This document shows, in pieces, positions 13,461 through 20,522 of a DNA stretch of 47,089 bases. The number at the start of each line of letters is the position of its first letter. Position 1 is the stretch's first letter. The position numbers and the translations under genes were made by a program. Below the pieces are notes generated by a model. That model was not told the DNA's origin. It ran no database searches and saw nothing but the letters and a program-made list of their open reading frames with translations. Origin of the DNA: Pseudomonadota bacterium (lineage in GTDB: Bacteria; Pseudomonadota; Alphaproteobacteria; Rhizobiales; Beijerinckiaceae). The DNA lies in contig JAIUNP010000003.1 in the NCBI GenBank assembly GCA_020161975.1, positions 1 through 47,089 of the forward strand. The letters are read 5' to 3'.

Positions 13461-14116
13461 TTAATCGCAGTCTCAAAGTATTAATTGGCTGCGCCACGTC
13501 CTGCGTTGCGCTGAATGCGTTCCTCGCCCTCGGGCATGACGCATGGCAATGCGACCTTCTGCCTGCGGACGAACCGACGAACCGCCATATCCAGGACGAT
13601 GTGCGCAACATCATCGGCTGGGGCTGGGATCTTCTGATCGTCTCCAATCCGCCCTGCACGCGACTGTGCAACAGCGGTGTGCGCTGGCTGTCGGTTCCGC
13701 CCGAAGGCAAGACCGCAGACGACATGGCGCGCGAACTGGCCGAAGGCGCCGCGCTGTTCAGCGATTGCCTCAACGCGCCGATTCCGCGTGTCGCTGTGGA
13801 AAACCCGGTGATGCACAAGCACGCCAAGGCGCTCATCCGCAATTGGATCAAGCCGCAGATCGTGCAGCCATGGTGGTTTGGCGATCAGGCATTCAAGGCG
13901 ACGGGCCTCTACCTGCGAGGCCTTCCGCCTCTGGTGGCGACGAACCGCTTGATCCCGCCCGCACCGGGCACCGACGAACACAAGCGATGGTCGGCAATAC
14001 ATCGGGCGCCGCCCGGCCCGGATCGGTGGAAAATTCGCAGCAAGACCTTCCCCGGCATGGCAGCGGCGTGGGCCGCACAGTGGGGCGGCTATGCGCTGTC
14101 AGAGGTGGCCGCATGA
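13457..14116 (+). CDS. DNA cytosine methyltransferase-like protein, unusual motif I
   Basis: This 219-aa protein begins MINRSLKVLIGCATSCVALN and contains GHDAWQCDLLPAD, the Pro-Cys motif SNPPCTRLCNSGVRWL and VAVENPVMHKHA, which correspond to motifs IV and VI of C5-cytosine methyltransferase-like phage proteins. The N-terminal motif normally reads with Cys-Glu in this family but here is CATSC, so SAM binding may be altered. It lacks a clear target recognition domain. Overlap with both neighbours (ATGA) indicates coupled expression. Confidence 0.65.
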   Translation: MINRSLKVLIGCATSCVALNAFLALGHDAWQCDLLPADEPTNRHIQDDVRNIIGWGWDLLIVSNPPCTRLCNSGVRWLSVPPEGKTADDMARELAEGAALFSDCLNAPIPRVAVENPVMHKHAKALIRNWIKPQIVQPWWFGDQAFKATGLYLRGLPPLVATNRLIPPAPGTDEHKRWSAIHRAPPGPDRWKIRSKTFPGMAAAWAAQWGGYALSEVAA

Positions 14117-14331
14117 CCCGCACCGACCACGAAATCCTGCACTCCGCCGCCAGCTCGCTGGGCCGGGTGGATATTGGCGGCCCGCGCGCCGTCACGATGC
14201 TCAGTCTCCACCAGATCGAGGATCTTCTGCTGGCGCTGGTGGTCATGGGTCTGCCCGCGTTGCAGCCCGGCGAAGTGTTGGACTTCCGGCGACTGGATCA
14301 GGGCGCGGGCGGAAAGGTGGGTGTGGTGTGA
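14113..14331 (+). CDS. Hypothetical phage protein
   Basis: This 72-aa protein begins MTRTDHEILHSAASSLGRVD and contains a hydrophobic helix (IEDLLLALVVMGLPALQPGE). It lies between the cytosine methyltransferase-like and PAPS-reductase-like genes with four-base overlaps on both sides. No function is recognised. Confidence 0.5.
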   Translation: MTRTDHEILHSAASSLGRVDIGGPRAVTMLSLHQIEDLLLALVVMGLPALQPGEVLDFRRLDQGAGGKVGVV

Positions 14332-15329
14332 CCAGTCCTCAGCACATCGTCAACGTCAGCGGCGGCAAGGACAGCGCGGCCTGTTACCTGCTGGCCTTGC
14401 AGAGCGGAAGGCCCTTTCGGGCGGTGATGTCCGACACCGGGAATGAACACCCCGACACCATCGCCTATGCGATGTCATTGGGGGACCGGACAGGCGGGCC
14501 ACAGGTCGAAATCTATCGGGCAGACTTCACGGAGAGGTTGGCGCGCAAGGCGCTGTATGTCGCCCAGCACTGGCCAGCCGATGGCGTGCCGCAGGAGTTG
14601 ATTGATAGGGCAGTCGCAGCCCTCAAGCCGACAGGAATCCCATTCCTAGACCTCTGCCTGTGGAAAGGCCGCTTCCCGAGTCGGAAGGCGCAGTTCTGCA
14701 CCGAGTTTCTGAAATCCGAAGTGATCGGATCGCAGGTGGTCGAGCCTGCGCGCAGGACTGGCCCTGTGGTGCAGTGGCTGGGGGTCAGGCGGGCCGAAAG
14801 CCTTGCGCGGCGGCACAGCCCCATGTGGCAGACCGTCAGGACGGCGGGCCTGCATACGATGCGGTTCTATCGCCCGCTGATCCACTGGACCGCCCAGAAT
14901 GTGTTCGGGTTTGCCGCTGCGTTCGGCGTCGATCCGAACCCGCTCTATCTGCAGGGCATGGGCCGGGTCGGGTGTTTCCCCTGCATCAATGCCGCAAAGG
15001 ACGAAATTCGCGCTATCTCGCTGCGCTTCCCCGAGGCTATCGACCGGATCGAAGAATGGGAGGCAATCTGCACCGCAACGTCAAAGCGGGGCGTTGGCAC
15101 CTTCTTTGCCGCCGATGTGACGCCAGAAGGGGCGGCGCTTGGCAGGATGATCAAAGCCATTCCCGACCCTGAAGAGCGCCGTCGCGCATCCGCCGCAGCC
15201 CCATGGCCCAATGCCCGCACCGTGGCTGAATGGGCGCGCACGGATCGGGGCGGCAAGCAGTTCAACTGGCTGATGGACACCGAAGACGACGGACTGTCCT
15301 GCTCGTCTCAGTATGGGCTGTGCGAATAA
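14328..15329 (+). CDS. PAPS reductase-like (adenine nucleotide alpha hydrolase) protein
   Basis: This 333-aa protein starts at GTG overlapping the previous stop. Its PP-loop is HIVNVSGGKDSAACYL (residues about 5-20), followed by SDTGNEHPDT and, later, RPLIHWTAQNVFGFA and GCFPCINAAKDEIRAI with a CX2C pair. The family covers PAPS reductases and relatives such as DndC and tRNA thiolation enzymes that activate a substrate by adenylation. In phages such genes often accompany methyltransferases, so a role in DNA or nucleotide modification is possible but unproven. The length fits the phage branch. Confidence 0.8.
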   Translation: MTSPQHIVNVSGGKDSAACYLLALQSGRPFRAVMSDTGNEHPDTIAYAMSLGDRTGGPQVEIYRADFTERLARKALYVAQHWPADGVPQELIDRAVAALKPTGIPFLDLCLWKGRFPSRKAQFCTEFLKSEVIGSQVVEPARRTGPVVQWLGVRRAESLARRHSPMWQTVRTAGLHTMRFYRPLIHWTAQNVFGFAAAFGVDPNPLYLQGMGRVGCFPCINAAKDEIRAISLRFPEAIDRIEEWEAICTATSKRGVGTFFAADVTPEGAALGRMIKAIPDPEERRRASAAAPWPNARTVAEWARTDRGGKQFNWLMDTEDDGLSCSSQYGLCE

Positions 15330-16270
15330 TGAAGCGCAAGCCTGACCCCAACAACCCATCATCGACCTTCTTCTGGAAGGACTATGAGAACGACGCAGGC
15401 CTGCGGGTCTCGTCGCTGGCCGCGCAAGGCCTCTGGATGCGCCTGCTCTGTGTCGCCGCGAAAAGCGACCCTTACGGCTACGTCCTCATCAACGGATGCG
15501 AGATCGGAGTAACGGGTGCTTCCAGACTTGGTGGCACGACCGAAACCGAAGCAGCTACCCTGTTGGATGAGCTAGAGCGTAACGGTGTGTTTTCCCGCGA
15601 CCGCAAGGGCCGCATCTACTCGCGCAGGATGGTCAAGGAGTCGGCGGCGCGAAAAAAGGCCACCGAAAACGGCAAGAAAGGAGGCAATCCAGCACTGTCC
15701 ACAAGTGACAGAAAACAAAAGGAAAAAAGTGACCCGGTTAACCTAGAGGATAAGGCCCCCGATAAGCCCCCTTACCCTTACCCATCTTCTTCACTTCGTT
15801 CAGAAGATGACGACTCTGCTCTGCTAGGCGCACATGTGCGCGAAAATTCACTGCTGCGAGAGCGCATTCTCGCCGCCTTGGGCGCAGATCCCCAGTCCGG
15901 CCTGACCGGCCCGAATGGTCGCATGATCGGCACCGTTGCCGACATGGAACGGGTCAGGCGATGGCAGGTCGCCCTGTCAGACGACGAAATCGTTCAGGTC
16001 GCCACGGAAAAAGCCGCCAGCGCCAGCGGGCTGATCAGTTCGTTCAAATACCTCGACGGGCCGATGTCTGACCTCATCAAGGCCAAGGCTGCGCCGCCGA
16101 TGCCGGTGCCCGACCCGTTCGCAGCCCCCAGCCCATCCATCCAACCATCCGCGACAGGAGGTCGCCATGCCAACATCCGCACACCATCCGCCCAGAGCCG
16201 CGAGCGCGTCGGAAACATCGTCGCAACTGCCCTCAGCAACCGGAAGAGGGGGCATGGCGATGATCAGTGA
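15329..16270 (+). CDS. Phage replication initiation protein (O-like)
   Basis: This 313-aa protein begins MKRKPDPNNPSSTFFWKDYE. The N-terminal 110 residues read as a winged helix (FFWKDYENDAGLRVSSLAAQ, GLWMRLLCVAAKSDPYG, LLDELERNGVFSRDR), the pattern of phage O/DnaD-type initiators, then a charged Pro-rich linker and a C-terminal domain with EIVQVATEKAASASGLI. It probably binds the phage origin and recruits the helicase with the next gene product. A direct origin (iterons) is not obvious within the gene. Confidence 0.65.
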   Translation: MKRKPDPNNPSSTFFWKDYENDAGLRVSSLAAQGLWMRLLCVAAKSDPYGYVLINGCEIGVTGASRLGGTTETEAATLLDELERNGVFSRDRKGRIYSRRMVKESAARKKATENGKKGGNPALSTSDRKQKEKSDPVNLEDKAPDKPPYPYPSSSLRSEDDDSALLGAHVRENSLLRERILAALGADPQSGLTGPNGRMIGTVADMERVRRWQVALSDDEIVQVATEKAASASGLISSFKYLDGPMSDLIKAKAAPPMPVPDPFAAPSPSIQPSATGGRHANIRTPSAQSRERVGNIVATALSNRKRGHGDDQ

Positions 16271-16694
16271 AGCTGAGGAAGCTGAACTCGCGCTGCGGAT
16301 CAACGCAGCCCTGATGCAGTTCTGGACTGCCGACGACACCGCCGATGAGCTGCGCGCCATCGAGATCGAAACGTGGCTCGACGCGCTGGAGGGCTGCACC
16401 GTGGACGAGTGGAAAGCCGCATGGCGCGACTATCAGCGCACCGGCCCCCGGTCACAGCGCGGCACGCTGTTGCGCCCCGATGCTGGGGCTATCTGGAAAC
16501 GGATCATCGCCGCCCGCCCGCGCCCGCCCGTCGCCATCGCCGCTGCACAGCCGAGGCCAACCCGCCCGCCGGTGACGCCGGAGCGGGCCCGCGAGATCAT
16601 GGCCGAGGTCTATGGTGATCGGGCCGAGGGCGGAACGCTGGCACAACCTGCCTATGAGCCGCGCCGCTTCGGCAGCGATCAGGCTGGGGAGTGA
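16167..16694 (+). CDS. Putative replication partner (helicase loader type), alternative starts
   Basis: The protein is 175 aa from 16167 or 146 aa from 16254. Both starts have ribosome binding sites: AGGAGG five bases before the first ATG and GAGG before the second. The first 29 residues are Ser/Pro/Ala-rich and overlap the initiator's C-terminus, so the shorter form may be the main product. The core (LMQFWTADDTADELRAIEIE, CTVDEWKAAWRDYQRTGP, PDAGAIWKRI) is a helical domain seen after initiator genes in related phages; the end has VTPERAREIMAEVYG. The loader role is inferred from position. Confidence 0.5.
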   Translation: MPTSAHHPPRAASASETSSQLPSATGRGGMAMISEAEEAELALRINAALMQFWTADDTADELRAIEIETWLDALEGCTVDEWKAAWRDYQRTGPRSQRGTLLRPDAGAIWKRIIAARPRPPVAIAAAQPRPTRPPVTPERAREIMAEVYGDRAEGGTLAQPAYEPRRFGSDQAGE

Positions 16695-17020
16695 TGGCCA
16701 TGACCATGTGCTATCAGGATGCCTACCGCTCGATGCTGGAATGCGATGCTGCCGCCTATCGGCTGCGCTTGAAGCAGATCCAGCGGCGGGATCACACGTC
16801 GGACGCCGCGCTGTCAGCGTGCATTCGCAAGATACTCCGTGACGCGCTGCCCGAAGCGATGGCCTCAAACGATATCCGCGCCGCCGTCGATGTGCCCTGC
16901 GACACCAAGCAGATGGAGCAGGCCCTGCGCCGCCTCACTGCCGCCGGGGAAATCGAATATGAGGGCAAGGTCGTTGTGCGTTCCCGGGTCTGTAACCTGT
17001 ATCGGGCGAGGCAGGAATGA
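16694..17020 (+). CDS. Small winged-helix-like protein
   Basis: This 108-aa protein begins MAMTMCYQDAYRSMLECDAA. The C-terminal 70 residues (LSACIRKILRDALPEAMASN, DIRAAVDVPCDTKQMEQALR, RLTAAGEIEYEGKVV) follow a winged-helix pattern, suggesting DNA binding. It overlaps the neighbour upstream by one base and the methyltransferase downstream by four. Confidence 0.5.
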   Translation: MAMTMCYQDAYRSMLECDAAAYRLRLKQIQRRDHTSDAALSACIRKILRDALPEAMASNDIRAAVDVPCDTKQMEQALRRLTAAGEIEYEGKVVVRSRVCNLYRARQE

Positions 17021-17586
17021 CCGACCTACGCAGCCTTGATGAAAGCGCCATCCGGGCGCTGTGCCCGCCGGGTGGGTTCCAGATCGTTCTGGCCGATCCG
17101 CCCTGGAGATTTCAGTCGAACAGTGATGATCGACCCGGGCGGAATCCGCGGCGCCACTATCAGACCATGCGGCTGGAAGAAATAGAGGCCATTCCCGTCA
17201 AAGAGATGTGCGCCAAGGATGCGCTGTTGTTGATGTGGGTGACCGTGCCGTTTGCCGAACTGTCCTTGCGGGTCGTGAATGCATGGGGCTTTCGCTACAA
17301 GTCGCAGCTCGTCTGGCCCAAGGGCCGGATCGGGACCGGATATTACGCCCGCAACGAACACGAGCTGGTCAGCATCTGCCGCCGGGGAAAGTTTGCATTG
17401 AACCGAGCGATCTTTCCGACCTCGATCATTCCTGGCGCACGGCGCGAACACTCGCGCAAGCCAGACTGGGTGCATGAGCAGATTGAGGCCAAATTCCCCG
17501 AGGCGTCCAAGGTGGAGCTGTTCGCCCGGGCGCCGCGCCCTGGCTGGGTCGCCTTGGGCAACGACACCGAGAGGTTCAGCACATGA
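17017..17586 (+). CDS. MT-A70 family adenine methyltransferase
   Basis: This 189-aa protein has the MT-A70 catalytic motif VLADPPWRFQ (residues about 24-33), the downstream HYQTMRLEEIEAIPV, LLLMWVTVPFAELS, the Y-A-R-N-EHELVSICRRGK region and the C-terminal KVELFARAPRPGW. In bacteria and phages this family methylates adenine N6, mostly in DNA. It is the third methyltransferase-like gene in this operon. The length is close to that of short bacterial members. Confidence 0.88.
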   Translation: MTDLRSLDESAIRALCPPGGFQIVLADPPWRFQSNSDDRPGRNPRRHYQTMRLEEIEAIPVKEMCAKDALLLMWVTVPFAELSLRVVNAWGFRYKSQLVWPKGRIGTGYYARNEHELVSICRRGKFALNRAIFPTSIIPGARREHSRKPDWVHEQIEAKFPEASKVELFARAPRPGWVALGNDTERFST

Positions 17587-17849
17587 GCCGTTCCCGTCTG
17601 CACAACAAGCTCAGGACGAACGAGGAATATGCTGCCATCACCAAGTTCCTCGGCGCGGTCGGGCTTCGCTTTGTCCTGCACGCGCCCACCGGCAGCGGTC
17701 ACCCGTTTCTCGACATCGACCTACCGCACGGTGGAGAGCCGCTGCGCCACCACATCAACAGCACCCCGCGTGGCAACGGAAACCCACGGGCCGCGCTGTC
17801 AAAGCTGAAGAAGGCGCTGCGCGAAGCGGGCTATGACTTGGGGTCGTGA
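17583..17849 (+). CDS. Hypothetical phage protein
   Basis: This 88-aa protein begins MSRSRLHNKLRTNEEYAAIT and contains FVLHAPTGSGHPFLDIDLP and RAALSKLKKALREAGYDLG. The mixed alpha-beta pattern with a basic last helix resembles small toxin-like HicA folds only loosely. It overlaps the methyltransferase gene by four bases and, tail to tail, the ribbon-helix-helix gene by 19. Confidence 0.5.
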   Translation: MSRSRLHNKLRTNEEYAAITKFLGAVGLRFVLHAPTGSGHPFLDIDLPHGGEPLRHHINSTPRGNGNPRAALSKLKKALREAGYDLGS

Positions 17850-18016
17850 TCGGGGCCGATGCCTGCGGACAGCAAGGCGGTGTCGATCAGGGTTCGGATG
17901 GCGTCGGACGGATTGGGAATCGGTCGTTGCCCCGCGCGCCATTGGTCGATCCGATCAAGCATTCCTTGATCGAAGCCGACGAGCTTCTTGACCGGGTATA
18001 GCTCTTTCCGCCCCAT
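17831..18016 (-). CDS. Ribbon-helix-helix repressor (Arc-like)
   Basis: This 61-aa protein begins MGRKELYPVKKLVGFDQGML. The strand ELYPVKKLVGF is followed by two helices (MLDRIDQWRAG and SDAIRTLIDTALLSA), a ribbon-helix-helix fold that binds DNA as a dimer of dimers. GAGGG precedes the ATG. It is divergent from the next gene set and lies beside two copies of a palindromic repeat, so it probably represses both directions. The very long open frame continuing upstream crosses this control region and is an antisense shadow. Confidence 0.7.
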   Translation of the reverse strand: MGRKELYPVKKLVGFDQGMLDRIDQWRAGQRPIPNPSDAIRTLIDTALLSAGIGPDHDPKS

Positions 18017-18032
18017 CTTTCCCTCACTTTTC

Positions 18033-18095
18033 GCATATAACGCATATGCGATATATTGACCGATGCGCATGGTTTGGCATATAACGCATATGCGA
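18033..18095. promoter_or_regulatory. Duplicated operator between divergent genes
   Basis: A 19-bp unit GCATATAACGCATATGCGA occurs at 18033-18051 and again, identical, at 18077-18095, 44 bp apart. Each contains the 10-bp palindrome CGCATATGCG. The spacing is about four helical turns. The adjacent ribbon-helix-helix gene is the obvious ligand. Confidence 0.75.
18056..18085 (+). promoter_or_regulatory. Promoter for the 18122-19589 genes
   Basis: A -35 TTGACC (18056-18061) and a -10 TATAAC (18080-18085) are separated by 18 bases. The -10 lies inside the second operator copy, so a bound repressor would block it. Confidence 0.55.
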
Positions 18096-18121
18096 AACAA
18101 CGGCAACACCGGAGAGCCGAC

Positions 18122-18466
18122 ATGACGAACCATACCCTCGGCATGATGTCCTGCTACCCCAAGGGCATCGACCAAACCGAACTGAACATCATCGACGCCA
18201 TGATCCGCGCTGCGCTCGTGGAGGGGATCAGCCTCGGTGTCTTCGACGGCGAGGAATGGGCCGTTCGCAACTCGACAGACTATCAGGAGATCACCGGCGA
18301 GATTGCGGCCACCGACGCCACCACCCTTCGTCTGCGCGACAGCGGCGGCGCCAAGATCGGCGACATCATCCTGATCCATGGCAACGGCGAGGACGTGATC
18401 CACGACCACACCGACAACCCCATCACTGGGCGCATCGTCAATCTCGGCCAAGCCGCAGCCAACTGA
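18122..18466 (+). CDS. Hypothetical protein under ribbon-helix-helix control
   Basis: This 114-aa protein begins MTNHTLGMMSCYPKGIDQTE. The N-terminal part is helical (NIIDAMIRAALVEGISLGVF), and the C-terminal part is beta-rich with GGAKIGDIILIHGNGEDVIH, the look of a small beta barrel. GGAGA precedes the ATG. An in-frame upstream extension to 18056 would run over the operator and promoter and is rejected. Function unknown. Confidence 0.55.
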   Translation: MTNHTLGMMSCYPKGIDQTELNIIDAMIRAALVEGISLGVFDGEEWAVRNSTDYQEITGEIAATDATTLRLRDSGGAKIGDIILIHGNGEDVIHDHTDNPITGRIVNLGQAAAN

Positions 18467-18478
18467 AAGGCACCGGAC

Positions 18479-18559
18479 ATGAAAACGTCCTTCGACGCCT
18501 TCGACATCTACAGCTTCACCTTGATCGCAGGGCTGTTCGCAGCCCTCGTCATCCTCTGA
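18479..18559 (+). CDS. 26-residue membrane peptide
   Basis: A short frame encodes MKTSFDAFDIYSFTLIAGLF then AALVIL, a single hydrophobic helix with an acidic N-terminus. GAAAGG and ACCGGA elements lie just upstream, and the gap it fills between two real genes is otherwise empty. Such single-span peptides may be toxins or membrane regulators; nothing here decides. Confidence 0.45.
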   Translation: MKTSFDAFDIYSFTLIAGLFAALVIL

Positions 18560-18571
18560 AAGGACAGAGCC

Positions 18572-19216
18572 ATGACCGCTTTCGAAGACATCAACGGCGC
18601 AATCATCAAGCCCAACAACCGTGCCGACCTCATGCGACACCCGGCCTTTGCCAACCTCGGCACTGACGGCGATGGAAACCCCCGCGTCTGGCGGAACGAG
18701 TATTCCTGCCGCTCCTGCACCTCCGAGCAGATCGACTGGACCGATGATTGGTCGTGCGAGTGCGATAGCGAGTGCCCGAACTGCGGCGCCAGTTGCAGCC
18801 CTGTCGGTTCGGATTGGTTGCCGACCTGCAAAGCCTGGACCATTGCCGGGGCACCCGATGATGCTGCGTATCACCTGTGGGCATCCCTGCCGGAAGGCGA
18901 GGGACAGGGCTGGGGGGCGTCAATAATGGCTCCTGAACCCGAGCAGAGAGCCCTGACCACCATCACCGCCATCGTCTCGGAAGTGTCCAGTCCGAAGCCG
19001 CCGATATCGCCGTGGCCACTGATCTACGTCCTGCAGGTCTTGGACATCAAAGACGATGACGCAATCCTGCGCCAGATCGCAGACATTCGCTACGACGAGA
19101 TTTGCGACATGGATGAAGAACAGGACGACAGGTTGCTGGACGCAATCATGGATGGCCTTGCGCTGCACTTCGTTTTTGCGGGCGACCTGACGCCGCTTGC
19201 CGACTGGAGGAACTGA
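18572..19216 (+). CDS. Hypothetical protein with zinc ribbon
   Basis: This 214-aa protein begins MTAFEDINGAIIKPNNRADL. Cysteines at YSCRSCTSEQ and CECDSECPNCGASC form a zinc-ribbon-like cluster at about residues 45-75, followed by acidic helices (LRQIADIRYDEICDMDEEQD). AAGGA precedes the ATG. The overall composition is acidic, which could suit a DNA-mimic or protein-binding role; this is speculative. Confidence 0.5.
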   Translation: MTAFEDINGAIIKPNNRADLMRHPAFANLGTDGDGNPRVWRNEYSCRSCTSEQIDWTDDWSCECDSECPNCGASCSPVGSDWLPTCKAWTIAGAPDDAAYHLWASLPEGEGQGWGASIMAPEPEQRALTTITAIVSEVSSPKPPISPWPLIYVLQVLDIKDDDAILRQIADIRYDEICDMDEEQDDRLLDAIMDGLALHFVFAGDLTPLADWRN

Positions 19217-19217
19217 C

Positions 19218-19589
19218 ATGACCGGCTTCAACTGCCTGCCCGAAGGTGAAAACCTGATCGAAATGGCCCGCCGCAACCATTGGCGCGCCATCGACATTCG
19301 CTTCTGCCGCAATATCGCCGCCCACCGCAACAACGACACCTTCGGCACCGACATGGAGGTCTGCGAACCCCGCGAGGCCGAGATTGCCACGGTCTATGCC
19401 TTTGATGATCTGGGCGAGGCTTTCGCCATCCACGATGTAAGCCTCAATGCTGCAGGCGCAGATGACCTGTCCCGCGTGACCCGCGAACTCTTCATGGCAA
19501 TCCTCGAAGCCCGCCGTGAACCGCCGGACGCCGCGCAGCGCCATCAGGCCGAACAGGATGCGATCAGCGCGGGGTATGACATTGGGTGA
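19218..19589 (+). CDS. Hypothetical protein, last gene of the early block
   Basis: This 123-aa protein begins MTGFNCLPEGENLIEMARRN and contains FCRNIAAHRNNDTFG and VYAFDDLGEAFAIHDVSLNA. It starts one base after the upstream stop and precedes a strong terminator. No family recognised. Confidence 0.5.
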   Translation: MTGFNCLPEGENLIEMARRNHWRAIDIRFCRNIAAHRNNDTFGTDMEVCEPREAEIATVYAFDDLGEAFAIHDVSLNAAGADDLSRVTRELFMAILEARREPPDAAQRHQAEQDAISAGYDIG

Positions 19590-19636
19590 CCGTCATCATC
19601 GACTGACATGGTAAAGACAAAATAGATGTAGCCTGC

Positions 19637-19664
19637 GGCCCCCGATCTGGGGGCCTTTTCTTTT
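19637..19664 (+). terminator. Rho-independent terminator of the rightward early block
   Basis: A perfect 7-bp GC stem (GGCCCCC/GGGGGCC) with loop GATCT is followed at once by TTTTCTTTT. It separates the early genes from the late operon. The rest of the 144-base gap holds only a weak promoter-like pair (TTGAGA at 19679, CACATT at 19702) ahead of the terminase gene. Confidence 0.9.
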
Positions 19665-19733
19665 CGCAACGCAAGAGGTTGAGAAAGTCCGTCATTTGCT
19701 TCACATTCCGCATCACATGGCGGAGCATAGGAC

Positions 19734-20522
19734 GTGGACGGCCAAAACCCCCTGAAAGACACAAAGCGGGAAGTCTTCTGTCAGGAATACCTGACGGACC
19801 TGAACGCCACGCAAGCTGCGATCAGGGCGGGATACAGCAAAAAGACCGCCAAGCAGCAAGGGTCGCGCCTGTTGTCCTATGATGACGTCGCAGCGCGGAT
19901 CACCCATCTGGCCGCAGATCGGGTGAACAGGCTGCGGATCAGCGCCGACGATCTGTTGATCCGGGCCGAGACGATCCTCAAGGCCGACCCGCGCGAGCTG
20001 ACCGAGCATCGCATCGGAGCCTGCCGGTATTGCTGGGGCATCGACCACGAATACCAATGGAAGACCAAGCGGGAGTTCCGCGAGGTGCTGGCCCGGGCGA
20101 CGGCCAAGCTGCCGCGCAAGCCGACCGTTGCCCAGCGGGATGCCCTGCCGACCGAAGAGGGCGGATATGGCTACAAGGTGACACGCGACCCGAACCCGGA
20201 ATGCCCCGAATGTGGCGGCCTTGGATCGCCGTTCGTGCAGTTTGCGGACACGCGCAAGCTCTCGCCGGAGGCGGCAATCCTGTTCGAGGGCGTCAAGGAG
20301 ACCAAGGACGGCATCGAGATCAAGATGGCGTCAAAGGACCGCGCCTTCGACACGCTGGCCAAGCACCACAAGATCGCGGTCGAGACCCATGAACACACGG
20401 GCAAGGACGGCAAGCCCATCGAGCATGACGTCAAGGTCAAAGCCCGTGTGGTTCTTGTGCCACCGAAAGCCATGGCACCGAGCGAGACCAGACCCATCCC
20501 GAAAGAGGATGGCGCGACATGA
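19734..20522 (+). CDS. terS: Terminase small subunit
   Basis: This 262-aa protein starts at GTG. Its N-terminus has the terminase_2 pattern: KREVFCQEYLTDLNATQAAI then RAGYSKKTAKQQGSRLLS, an HTH-like DNA-recognition domain, and the helical oligomerisation segment with ISADDLLIRAETILKADPRE. A CX2C/CX2C pair (ACRYCWG and CPECGGLG) may form a zinc site. It should recognise phage DNA and load the large subunit encoded just downstream with a four-base overlap. Confidence 0.85.
   Translation: MDGQNPLKDTKREVFCQEYLTDLNATQAAIRAGYSKKTAKQQGSRLLSYDDVAARITHLAADRVNRLRISADDLLIRAETILKADPRELTEHRIGACRYCWGIDHEYQWKTKREFREVLARATAKLPRKPTVAQRDALPTEEGGYGYKVTRDPNPECPECGGLGSPFVQFADTRKLSPEAAILFEGVKETKDGIEIKMASKDRAFDTLAKHHKIAVETHEHTGKDGKPIEHDVKVKARVVLVPPKAMAPSETRPIPKEDGAT

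Noticed and set aside
18017-18874. Upstream extension of the ribbon-helix-helix frame
   Set aside because: It would run antisense through two genes and the duplicated operator. The ATG at 18016 has GAGGG before it.
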